Positions 8,101-12,949 of a stretch of DNA of 17,007 nucleotides are shown in pieces. The translations under genes were made by a program, and so were the position numbers. The notes below the pieces were generated by a model that ran no database searches, was not told the origin of the DNA, and saw nothing but the letters and a program-made list of their open reading frames with translations. This DNA is from Saprospiraceae bacterium (GTDB lineage Bacteria > Bacteroidota > Bacteroidia > Chitinophagales > Saprospiraceae). The DNA is taken from contig JACMMM010000464.1 in assembly GCA_014379065.1 (NCBI GenBank), forward strand, positions 1 through 17,007, read 5' to 3'. Numbering within the stretch: the stretch's first letter is position 1; every line of letters begins with the position of its first letter.

Positions 8101-8430
8101 ACCGCCTACGAGGTCAGCCAGATGAACCTCTCCAATACGCAACTTGTAGTGCTATCCGCCTGCGAAACAGGCTTGGGCGATATACGGGGCAATGAAGGCG
8201 TATATGGCCTCCAACGCGCGTTCCGCATCGCTGGGGCAAAAAACGTGCTCATGAGCCTGTGGAAAGTGCCGGACGATGCGACGGAAAAACTGATGACCCG
8301 TTTTTACCACAATTGGCTAATAGAAAAAAAGCCGTTGCAGGAGTCCTTTGAGGCGGCACAGCTGTGGTTGCGGAGGCAAGCCGGGTTTGAGAATCCGTAT
8401 TATTGGGCAGGGTTTGTGCTCGTTAAGTAG
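5110..8430 (+). CDS. Exported TPR-CHAT protein (caspase-like peptidase domain)
   Basis: This 1106-residue protein begins with a signal peptide (MARFLFLGFFLLPFFSAAQ), so it should be exported to the periplasm or beyond. The ATG at 5110 is chosen because it starts this signal peptide; the in-frame ATG at 4909 would overlap the divergent sigma gene. A degenerate TPR (about 28-75) precedes ten kinesin-light-chain-type TPRs of exactly 42 residues (78-497), each carrying a GK(E/Q/V)H motif, then a degenerate eleventh (from 498). A helical linker with a charged stretch (about 600-660) leads to the C-terminal CHAT domain (about 660-1106, core from about 740). The core has LLHIGTHGFFF with His937, VVLSACETGLGD with Cys1018, and closing WAGFVLVK. 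CHAT domains are caspase-fold Cys peptidases in several systems; substrate and activity here are unknown. No transmembrane segment beyond the signal and no T9SS tail are seen. It is divergent from the sigma/anti-sigma operon, whose membrane partner also has TPRs. Confidence 0.93.
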   Translation: MARFLFLGFFLLPFFSAAQVVDTAMVQKQVDSLIEISRNLIGKREFDKALEVNAVAEQTALEKLGRESGAYGSCCFNRGRVNYFKREYPEAEKWYLESKVIREKVLGKEHPDYVKSLTNLGIVYMDMGNYEKAEPIFLESKAIREKVLGKEHPDYAISLHVLGNLSFVMGNHEKAEQLYLEAKAIREKVLGKEHPEYAVSLMNLGGLYRDMGNYEKAESFLLESKAIWEKLVGKQHPDYVKSLNNLGVLYKNMGNYEKAELILLESKAIREKVLGKQHPDYAFSLNSLGNLYSMMGKYEKAEPLYLESIAIREKVLGKEHLEYAFSLMNLGNLYSTIGNYEKAEPLYFEAIAIKEKVLGKEHPEHAASLHNLGNMYWAMGNYEKAEPLYLGAITISEKVLGKEHPDYADNLRSLGALYFAMGNYEKAKPLYLESKAISEKALGKEHPHYAGSLINLGNFYCRMGYFDKAEPLYLEAKTIQEKVLGKVHPDYANSMHILANLYENQHRFSESEPLLDEYFILSRTEQTKSAAFLSINELANYTVTFRESGDNLLSKILSRQVKKERTGILPGLIYDHALFQKGFLLSAAVRLNALPNASPEITEINNRLKGYRRRLAAEYSKPITGRKNVAELEEKANVAEKELSRRVEGYAEAIRQVKWQEVSAALQPGESAIEFVHFRVNFPEQTDSTMYSALVTLPGGHAPYFIPLCEERQLDALVYKSEGARHNYLQNLYASPRADGLPSLYQLLWSPIEKLLYDQGIKTVYYAPTGLLHRLNLDAIGAGKSGVRLADSYHLVPMGSTRLLAENSKAGTIAEETMPGAATRHSALRTPHSAIVYGGIRYEMDSSAITLANEKNNANPQDTTGGLFSFAHMTEDQRGENWDYLPGTEKEARYLNSLLTGQGIKTNLQLGYEATEESFKQIGQNGPSPSLLHIGTHGFFFPDPQDTTHRRASLSDEEPVFKISEYSMIRSGLKLAGSRYAWKNGHPLPGGHEDGILTAYEVSQMNLSNTQLVVLSACETGLGDIRGNEGVYGLQRAFRIAGAKNVLMSLWKVPDDATEKLMTRFYHNWLIEKKPLQESFEAAQLWLRRQAGFENPYYWAGFVLVK
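5341..6600 (+). repeat. Tandem array of ten 126-bp units encoding 42-residue TPRs
   Basis: Units start at 5341, 5467, 5593, 5719, 5845, 5971, 6097, 6223, 6349 and 6475, all exactly 126 bp with no insertion or deletion. A related but degenerate unit starts at 6601. Long DNA blocks are nearly identical between units, for example GCCATCCGGGAAAAGGTGTT. Some blocks are shared by non-adjacent units, such as GACTATGTAAAGAGCCT in units 1 and 4. This points to recent duplication or gene conversion within the array. Confidence 0.95.
7582..7609 (+). repeat. Four tandem heptamers (CAYTCYG) in frame within the CHAT gene
   Basis: The heptamers are CATTCTG, CACTCCG, CACTCCG and CATTCCG, followed by a degenerate CAATCG. 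They encode HSALRTPHSA in the loop before the IVYGG strand, at about residues 825-834. Because 7 is not a multiple of 3, the peptide phase rotates every 21 bp, and the array is tolerated in what is probably a surface loop between CHAT subdomains. Confidence 0.85.
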
Positions 8431-8468
8431 GCCCGCCTCCACCCCGAATACTCGGGGCTTCGGCGGGC
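8431..8468 (+). terminator. Nested hairpin after the TPR-CHAT gene, possible bidirectional terminator
   Basis: Directly after the TAG stop, GCCCGCC (8431-8437) pairs with GGCGGGC (8462-8468), and inside it CCCCGA (8442-8447) pairs with TCGGGG (8452-8457). The following tract GGTTTGTG is only weakly T-rich. The 3' arm GGCTTCGGCGGG recurs exactly at 10012-10023 upstream of iscU, so this may be a dispersed palindromic element used as a terminator rather than a dedicated one. Confidence 0.55.
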
Positions 8469-8593
8469 GGTTTGTGATTATTTGAGAGAGCCTAAGAAAT
8501 AGTCGAAACGATGCCCATTATTGACATCCACATTCATTTGGGAAAAGTCGGGCAAATTTTTCCCAGGTACTGCTGTTGGTGGTGGGGAGTTAT

Positions 8594-8914
8594 TTATTCA
8601 CACCCGCAACTGTTTGGGTATTGTGATTGGAAGAATAACCAGTAGTCCTCTCCATCTGTCTTCCAGCGATGGTCTAAGGCACGAGCCTCGTTTAACCATG
8701 CTATGGTGTCGCAGGATGACATTACCACGGTATCAGTGTAGCTTGAGTAGGACAAAACCACAAGGGTTGAGTCTGTGGGGGACTTGACACATACCACACC
8801 ACTATTGTTAAGCGTGTGATAGCATGTGGATGTCGTTCCTTCGCAAGGATCAACCTTACTACAAGACTGAGCGACCAATATGGTCAGTATAAGTGCAAAA
8901 AAATTCTGTTTCAT
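8594..8914 (-). CDS. Small Cys-rich lipoprotein of unknown function
   Basis: This 106-residue protein starts MKQNFFALILTILVAQSC, a lipoprotein-type signal with a loose lipobox (AQSC) and lipidated Cys18. The mature part has six more cysteines (24, 31, 42, 68, 103, 105), enough for up to three disulfides, and ends in CGCE. This suits a cell-envelope protein. The reading frame extends upstream to an ATG at 9067, but the extra 51 residues have no protein character; the start at 8914 places the signal peptide at the N-terminus. It lies downstream of the isc terminator, so it probably has its own promoter, which I cannot identify. I do not recognise a family. Confidence 0.7.
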   Translation of the reverse strand: MKQNFFALILTILVAQSCSKVDPCEGTTSTCYHTLNNSGVVCVKSPTDSTLVVLSYSSYTDTVVMSSCDTIAWLNEARALDHRWKTDGEDYWLFFQSQYPNSCGCE

Positions 8915-9105
8915 GTTTGCTTGTTTAAGTATGAATGCTTGAAGTTTTGAAACTGTACACCATAGGAGGAACAGCAAAAAAGAAACGTACTCAGGTAGGA
9001 ACATTTTTTTGAAAAAAAATTCTGAGCCATCGTCGCCAGTAATACAATCACAACAAAAAACACTCAAAAATCATCAACCAGGATAGTTTTCCTGCCAATA
9101 CCAAA
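8915..9105. other. Intergenic gap without a gene
   Basis: This AT-rich stretch lies between the lipoprotein start and the isc terminator, with runs of A and T near 9004-9020 and 9053-9069. I see no clear TAnnTTTG box and no coding signal, although the frame upstream of the lipoprotein start happens to stay open. Confidence 0.5.
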
Positions 9106-9131
9106 CAAAAAAGGCCGCCCTAAGGCAGCCT
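9106..9131 (-). terminator. Rho-independent terminator of the isc operon
   Basis: Read on the minus strand, AGGCTGCC and GGCGGCCT form an 8-bp stem (one G-T pair) around a 4-base TTAG loop, followed at once by a run of six T. It lies 45 bases past the iscA stop codon and ends leftward transcription before the lipoprotein gene. Confidence 0.82.
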
Positions 9132-9137
9132 CTGAAA

Positions 9138-9172
9138 ATATCCAATATCCAATAATAAATGTCCAATGTCCA
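9138..9172. repeat. Five heptamers downstream of iscA
   Basis: The words ATATCCA, ATATCCA, ATAATAA, ATGTCCA, ATGTCCA run head to tail in exact 7-base register, between the iscA stop and its terminator. They would be in the 3' untranslated part of the isc mRNA. Confidence 0.8.
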
Positions 9173-9175
9173 AAT

Positions 9176-9502
9176 CTACACGGCAAAGCTTTCTCCACAT
9201 CCGCAGGTGCGTGTCGCATTCGGATTGTTGAACGAAAAACCATTGCCATCCAAGCCACCCGAAAACTCCAGCGTGGTGTTAAACAGGTAAAGGAAGCTTT
9301 TTAGATCGGTAACGACTTTAATACCGTTGTTTTCAAAAACCTGATCGTTGGGCTTCGATTCGTTGTCAAAGTCTAATTTATACGACAAGCCGGAGCAGCC
9401 ACCCGAGGTGACACTGACCCGGACGAAGAAATCATCTGCCATCTTGGACGATTGGCGGACTTCCTGGATTTTTTGCTTGGCGCTGTCTGCTACGAAAATC
9501 AT
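9176..9502 (-). CDS. iscA: IscA / HesB-family A-type iron-sulfur carrier
   Basis: This 108-residue protein has the full length of A-type carriers and their three conserved cysteines: Cys36 in SGGCSGLSY, and Cys100 and Cys102 in TCGCGESF. These proteins take iron-sulfur clusters from the IscU scaffold and pass them to target enzymes, or supply iron for assembly, in the cytoplasm. It is the last gene of the iscS-iscU-iscA operon, 58 bp after iscU. A small palindromic element abuts its start codon. ErpA is an alternative name, since A-type carriers are hard to separate by sequence; the operon position favours IscA. Confidence 0.92.
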   Translation of the reverse strand: MIFVADSAKQKIQEVRQSSKMADDFFVRVSVTSGGCSGLSYKLDFDNESKPNDQVFENNGIKVVTDLKSFLYLFNTTLEFSGGLDGNGFSFNNPNATRTCGCGESFAV

Positions 9503-9503
9503 T

Positions 9504-9531
9504 TTCTACAATAATGTCGCCCCGATGGGGC
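9504..9531 (-). repeat. Palindromic intergenic element (GCCCC-ATC-GGGGC plus TTGTAGAA tail)
   Basis: On the minus strand a perfect 5-bp stem GCCCC/GGGGC with an ATC loop is followed by GACATTATTGTAGAA, which runs to the iscA start codon. Short palindromes followed by TTGTAGAAA are, from memory, common dispersed repeats in Bacteroidota genomes. Here the element fills half of the iscU-iscA gap and could affect iscA translation or mRNA stability. Confidence 0.6.
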
Positions 9532-9560
9532 TTTTGAATTCAGCCTTTGATCTAATTAAC

Positions 9561-9980
9561 CTATGCCAATGCTTCTGCCATTGCAACCGGAGCTGTGATG
9601 CCATTTTTCTGTTGGTAATCAGCAATAGCAGCCTTGATGGCGTCTTCTGCAAGCACGGAACAGTGGATTTTAACGGGCGGTAGTGCCAGTTCTTCCACGA
9701 TGTCCATATTGTCAATACGCATGGCATCGTCAAGGCTTTTGCCTTTGAGCCATTCAGTGGCCAGCGAGGAAGAAGCAATCGCCGAGCCGCAGCCGAAGGT
9801 TTTGAACTTCGCGTCTTTGATGAGACCCGTTGCGTCGTCTACCTCGATTTGGAGGCGCATTACGTCGCCGCATTCAGGAGCGCCTACGAGGCCAGTGCCT
9901 ACGTTTTTTGCGTCTTTATTGAGCGTGCCTACGTTGCGTGGGCTTTTGAAGTGGTCGAGGACTTTTTCTGAGTATGCCAT
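9561..9980 (-). CDS. iscU: IscU iron-sulfur cluster assembly scaffold
   Basis: This 139-residue protein is slightly longer than usual IscU because of a C-terminal tail (about 125-139). All ligand residues are present: Cys37 and Asp39 in APECGDVM, Cys64 in FGCGSAIASSS, and Cys107 in the LPPVKIHCS segment. In characterised IscU proteins LPPVK is the binding site of the chaperone HscA. IscU receives sulfur from IscS and builds the cluster in the cytoplasm. It follows iscS on the same strand with a 264-bp gap that holds a possible small ORF and low-complexity DNA. Retention of LPPVK suggests hscA/hscB are encoded elsewhere, since neither is in the window. Confidence 0.96.
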   Translation of the reverse strand: MAYSEKVLDHFKSPRNVGTLNKDAKNVGTGLVGAPECGDVMRLQIEVDDATGLIKDAKFKTFGCGSAIASSSLATEWLKGKSLDDAMRIDNMDIVEELALPPVKIHCSVLAEDAIKAAIADYQQKNGITAPVAMAEALA

Positions 9981-9996
9981 TGTTGTTGAGAAGTTG

Positions 9997-10024
9997 ACCC
10001 TCCTTCGCTAAGGCTTCGGCGGGT
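9997..10024. repeat. Imperfect palindrome upstream of iscU
   Basis: ACCCTCC and GGCGGGT form a 7-bp stem with one mismatch around a 14-base centre (TTCGCTAAGGCTTC), 16 bases before the iscU start. Its right half GGCTTCGGCGGG (10012-10023) is identical to 8457-8468 after the CHAT gene, so both are probably copies of one dispersed element. Confidence 0.6.
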
Positions 10025-10026
10025 AA

Positions 10027-10084
10027 AGGTGATTGGTTTTATTGGTGATTGGTGGACTGGTGATTGGTGGATTTGGTGATTTGT
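10027..10084. repeat. Low-complexity GATTGGTG word array between iscU and iscS
   Basis: The word TGATTGG occurs three times and TGATTTG once, separated by variants such as TGGACTGG and TGGATTTGG, with 15-17 base spacing between TGATTGG copies. The strand is G/T-rich and C-poor throughout. It is non-coding and lies inside the isc transcript. Confidence 0.7.
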
Positions 10085-10204
10085 TTATTGGGATGGAGGG
10101 CCTGCTGACTTTTTTTTGAAAATGGAGTAATAAAGTCCTTTGATCCCATAATAAATACGGTAAATCAGTTGAGTGAACGGGTCTGGAGGACTTTGGATCG
10201 GCAT
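10085..10204 (-). CDS. Possible 39-residue small protein between iscS and iscU
   Basis: ATG at 10204 opens a 39-codon frame ending at TAA (10087-10085). The peptide starts MPIQSPPDPF, has an aromatic amphipathic middle (QLIYRIYYGIKGLYYSIF), then KKKSAGPPSQ. It lies 40 bases after the iscS stop, on the same strand, in the only part of the iscS-iscU gap that is not low-complexity. The composition looks like a small membrane-surface peptide, but no family is recognised and the frame could be chance. Confidence 0.35.
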   Translation of the reverse strand: MPIQSPPDPFTQLIYRIYYGIKGLYYSIFKKKSAGPPSQ

Positions 10205-10214
10205 AACGATTGAC

Positions 10215-10242
10215 CTTAATGACGGAATGACTAAAATGACGG
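10215..10242. repeat. AATGAC(G/T) word array after iscS
   Basis: Three copies of the word AATGACG/AATGACT lie within 28 bases just after the iscS stop. The same word recurs at 11590-11644 on the other side of iscS. Confidence 0.55.
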
Positions 10243-10244
10243 GT

Positions 10245-11465
10245 TTAATGTGCTGACCATTCAATTTTTGTCAAATCCACCCCTTCTTGGTACATTTCCC
10301 AGATGGGGCTCAGATCGCGCATGTGATTCACACCCGCGCGGACGAGTTCGATGGCTTGATCCACTTCTTCTGCTGTGGTAAAACGCCCCAGTGAAAAACG
10401 AATGCTCGAGTGCGCCAGGTCATCGCCCAGACCCATGCCTACCAATACATACGAAGGTTCCAACGATGCAGAGGTGCAGGCCGAGCCTGAAGAAACGGCA
10501 ATATTTTGGTTAAACGTCATCATAAGTCCCTCACCTTCAACGTGTTTGAAGGAAATATTTGCAACATGCGGCATTCTGCTTTGCTCGTTGCCGTTTACCT
10601 TCGTTTCTTCCAATTTTGTCAATTCTGTCTGCAAATGGTCGCGGAGTTTGCTCAAACGGGCGGCGTCCTGTTGCATTTCTTCACGGGCGATTTCGGCTGC
10701 TTTGCCAAAGCCTACAATGCCCGGAACGTTCAAGGTGCCCGAGCGCATACCGCGTTCATGGCCACCGCCGTCCATTTGCGCAGTCACTTTCACGCGCGGG
10801 TTTTTGCGGCTCACATAGAGGGCTCCAACGCCTTTGGGACCGTACATTTTGTGTGCTGTGAAGGACATCAGGTGGATGCCCACTTCGCGCGGGTGGGTAG
10901 GTATTTTGCCCACGGCTTGCGTCGCATCCGAATGGAATAATACACCATGTTTTTCGCAGATGATAGCGATTTCGCGCATCGGATGAATCACGCCAGTCTC
11001 ATTGTTGGCCCACATGAGGGACACCAAAATGGTATTGGGCTTGATGGCGGCTTCCAATTCGGCCAAATCAATCAGGCCATCCTCTCTGACTTTCAAGTAA
11101 GTAATTTCAGCACCCGCCTTTTCGAGGTGGCCACAAGTGTCGAGGATCGCCTTGTGCTCCGTCTCTGCCGTGATGATGTGGTTGCCTTTTTTGGCATACA
11201 TTTCAAACACCCCTTTGAGGGCTAGGTTGTTGCTTTCCGTTGCGCCCGAAGTAAAGATAACTTCCTTATCCTCAACGTCTAAGAGTTTGGCAATTTGTTC
11301 ACGTGCGTAGTCCACTGCATCCTCTGCTTCCCAACCAAACTGGTGACTGCGGCTGGCCGCGTTGCCGTGCTTTTCGTAAAAAAAGGGGATCATCGCGTCC
11401 ACCACACGCGGGTCGCAAGGCGTGGTGGCGTTGTTGTCAAGATATATCAGTCTGCGCTGGCTCAT
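10245..11465 (-). CDS. iscS: Cysteine desulfurase IscS
   Basis: This 406-residue enzyme is a class V PLP aminotransferase-fold protein that takes sulfur from cysteine as an enzyme-bound persulfide, giving alanine, and hands it to IscU. Visible landmarks are YLDNNATTP at the N-terminus, His104 in ETEHKA, the PLP-binding Lys206 in SFTAHKMYGPKG, and the mobile-loop Cys330 in SSGSACTSASLEPSYVL. The C-terminal MYQEGVDLTKIEWSAH resembles the IscU-docking tail of E. coli IscS (404 residues). The long active-site loop marks it as group I (IscS/NifS) rather than SufS. It is the first gene of the operon, with a TATCTTTG -7 box 20 bases before the ATG. Confidence 0.97.
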   Translation of the reverse strand: MSQRRLIYLDNNATTPCDPRVVDAMIPFFYEKHGNAASRSHQFGWEAEDAVDYAREQIAKLLDVEDKEVIFTSGATESNNLALKGVFEMYAKKGNHIITAETEHKAILDTCGHLEKAGAEITYLKVREDGLIDLAELEAAIKPNTILVSLMWANNETGVIHPMREIAIICEKHGVLFHSDATQAVGKIPTHPREVGIHLMSFTAHKMYGPKGVGALYVSRKNPRVKVTAQMDGGGHERGMRSGTLNVPGIVGFGKAAEIAREEMQQDAARLSKLRDHLQTELTKLEETKVNGNEQSRMPHVANISFKHVEGEGLMMTFNQNIAVSSGSACTSASLEPSYVLVGMGLGDDLAHSSIRFSLGRFTTAEEVDQAIELVRAGVNHMRDLSPIWEMYQEGVDLTKIEWSAH

Positions 11466-11485
11466 TTCTTATTTAGATTGATTCG

Positions 11486-11493
11486 CAAAGATA
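11486..11493 (-). promoter_or_regulatory. -7 box of the isc operon promoter
   Basis: TATCTTTG on the minus strand is an exact match to the Bacteroidota -7 consensus TAnnTTTG, 20 bases upstream of iscS. No clear TTTG -33 element lies at 19-23 bases before it. Confidence 0.65.
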
Positions 11494-11566
11494 AACAGGC
11501 TTCTCTGAAAATGGTTTTTCTTTTTTTGATTAATTCTAAGGAGCGGCTTACAGCCTAAGGAATCTT

Positions 11567-11574
11567 TACTTTTG
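11567..11574 (+). promoter_or_regulatory. -7 box of the mutA promoter
   Basis: TACTTTTG exactly matches TAnnTTTG and is followed by CCACG, 63 bases before the mutA start codon. No well-spaced -33 TTTG is seen; the nearest (11525-11528) is 38 bases upstream. It faces away from the isc promoter. Confidence 0.6.
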
Positions 11575-11587
11575 CCACGCTGGAGCT

Positions 11588-11645
11588 ACCAATGACCTAA
11601 TGACGATCAATGATGTAATGACGAACAATGACTATCAATGACGAA
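11588..11645. repeat. CAATGACG word array running into the mutA start codon
   Basis: CAATGA-type words begin at 11590, 11608, 11626 and 11636, with further TAATGACG copies between. The last copy supplies the mutA start ATG (11638) and its first codons. The array is non-coding upstream of that point and shares its word with the array at 10215-10242. Confidence 0.7.
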
Positions 11646-12804
11646 CAAAGACCTCTTCTCCGAGTTCCCCCCCATAAGCAAAGCTGATTGGCTCCGCCAA
11701 ATCGCCAAAGATTTGAAAGACAAGCCCTTGAAAGATTTGAACTGGCAATTGCCCAACGGCCTCGTGGTGTCACCTTTCGTCCACGCCGACGATTTTGAAA
11801 CACCGCCGGCCCCGCTTTCAGATCAGCCAAATCATTGGGAAATTTGTGAGGATGTAATGGTCGGCGACCCAGCCACCGCCAATCGCCAGGCACTTGACGC
11901 CTTGGAAGGCGGGGCCGAAGGGCTTTGCTTTTGGCTCGACCAACCACTCGAAGCGGCAGGTTTTGGTCAATTGCTAAACGGCATTCACATTGATTTTATC
12001 GGCCTTCATTTTGCGGGCAGCGCTGTTGCTGAAAATCCGGGCATGGTGTTGGGAAATCTCGAAACGCTGGCCCGGCAGCGGGGGCTTTCAACTACCCAGT
12101 TGCGCGGTTCTCTTGCCTACAATCCGGTACCGGTTTCAAAAATTGTAGACTGGCGTTATTTGGCTGATTTGCTGGAATATGCGCGGGAGAAATTCCCGCA
12201 GTTTAAGATTATCCAGGTAAGTGTCCCGGAACTCCGTTCCGGGGATCACCCAGAGCATGAGTCCCCGGAACAGAATTCCGGGGTACTACTCCGCAACGCC
12301 AACCTTTACCTCCAAAAACTTTCCGAACGCGGCATCCCAGTGAAAGATATCGCTGCCACCATGCAGTTTTCTGTCTCCATAGGTAAAAGTTATTTTTTGG
12401 AAATTGCCCGATTACGTGCTTTGAAACTCCTGTGGCTCAATGTGTTGAAGGCATGGAATGTGCCTTTGGAGCTTCCGGCAATCGCTGTCCATTTTCAACC
12501 CGCAGCTTATTCAGACGATTTATACACCAATATGATCCGCGCCACCACGATGGCCATGTCTGCTGTGCAGGGCGGGGCAGGGCGACTTACGGTCTCGCCC
12601 TACGATGCCGGGCGCGAGGCGCAGGCGACTTACCCTCAGGCCTTTAGCCGCCGCATTGCGCGAAATGTGCAGCACTTGTTAAAATTGGAAAGTTCGATGG
12701 ATGAGGTGCCCGATCCTGCGGCGGGGAGTTATTACATCGAGACTTTGACGCGGCAATTGGCGGAGAAAGCCTGGGCAGAATTTGGCAATAAGGCGTTTTT
12801 TTGA
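11638..12804 (+). CDS. mutA: Methylmalonyl-CoA mutase small (beta) subunit, short and interrupted by a palindromic element
   Basis: The 388-residue product has the substrate-binding TIM-barrel of the mutase family: LNWQLPNGLVVSPF near the N-terminus, EGGAEGLCFW (about 90-100), RGSLAYNPV (about 157-165), FSVSIGKSYFLEIARLRALKLLW (about 244-266), and the closing DPAAGSYYIETLT (about 357-369). The enzyme pair MutA/MutB interconverts methylmalonyl-CoA and succinyl-CoA with adenosylcobalamin; MutA is the non-catalytic partner. Two oddities stand out. Residues 197-215 come from a palindromic DNA element in frame, and the protein stops at EFGNKAFF, which I judge to be some 60 residues short of related short MutA forms and well short of the 600+ residue versions. 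No mutB follows; galK does. It may be a working short subunit or a decaying gene. Confidence 0.75.
   Translation: MTNKDLFSEFPPISKADWLRQIAKDLKDKPLKDLNWQLPNGLVVSPFVHADDFETPPAPLSDQPNHWEICEDVMVGDPATANRQALDALEGGAEGLCFWLDQPLEAAGFGQLLNGIHIDFIGLHFAGSAVAENPGMVLGNLETLARQRGLSTTQLRGSLAYNPVPVSKIVDWRYLADLLEYAREKFPQFKIIQVSVPELRSGDHPEHESPEQNSGVLLRNANLYLQKLSERGIPVKDIAATMQFSVSIGKSYFLEIARLRALKLLWLNVLKAWNVPLELPAIAVHFQPAAYSDDLYTNMIRATTMAMSAVQGGAGRLTVSPYDAGREAQATYPQAFSRRIARNVQHLLKLESSMDEVPDPAAGSYYIETLTRQLAEKAWAEFGNKAFF
12225..12283. repeat. Multi-stem palindromic (REP-like) element inside mutA
   Basis: Three overlapping dyads share one core word. CCCGGAA/TTCCGGG pair at 12225-12243. GTTCCGGGGA (12236-12245) pairs perfectly with TCCCCGGAAC (12262-12271). 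CCCCGGAA/TTCCGGGG pair at 12263-12283 around CAGAA. The element is read through in frame as PELRSGDH...PEQNSG, residues 197-215 of MutA, a polar stretch unlike the surrounding barrel. Confidence 0.85.
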
Positions 12805-12943
12805 TTGACGATTAATAGATTAAATGATTGTTGATTTTTGATGTTAGGGCCGAGGTGGTTATGGCCGATGTCCGCACATCAAAAATATTCAATCTTACAG
12901 CACATCAAAAATCAACAATCATTTAATCTATTAATCCTCAATC
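12803..12943. repeat. 42-bp inverted repeat (MITE-like hairpin) between mutA and galK
   Basis: The arm 12803-12844 (starting GATTGACGATTAATAG) is complementary to 12902-12943 over 42 bases with one mismatch, around a 57-base centre. The left arm overlaps the mutA stop codon, and the right arm ends 6 bases before the galK ATG. A direct repeat CACATCAAAAAT occurs at 12875-12886 and 12901-12912. Inside the arms GATT recurs about every 7-8 bases. It could be a non-autonomous mobile element, a strong mRNA hairpin, or both; no transposase is nearby. Confidence 0.88.
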
Positions 12944-12949
12944 AATTTA

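Noticed and set aside
5110..8430. Link of the TPR-CHAT protein to a type III-E CRISPR system
   Set aside because: No gRAMP/Cas7-11, Cas1, reverse transcriptase or array is in the window, and the protein is exported.
8521..8787. Plus-strand frame between the CHAT gene and the lipoprotein gene
   Set aside because: It is mostly antisense to the lipoprotein gene and shows no protein-family character.
12791..12815. Frameshift at the T-run as the cause of the short mutA
   Set aside because: Shifting the frame by one base either way meets a stop within a few codons and reveals no mutase-like sequence.
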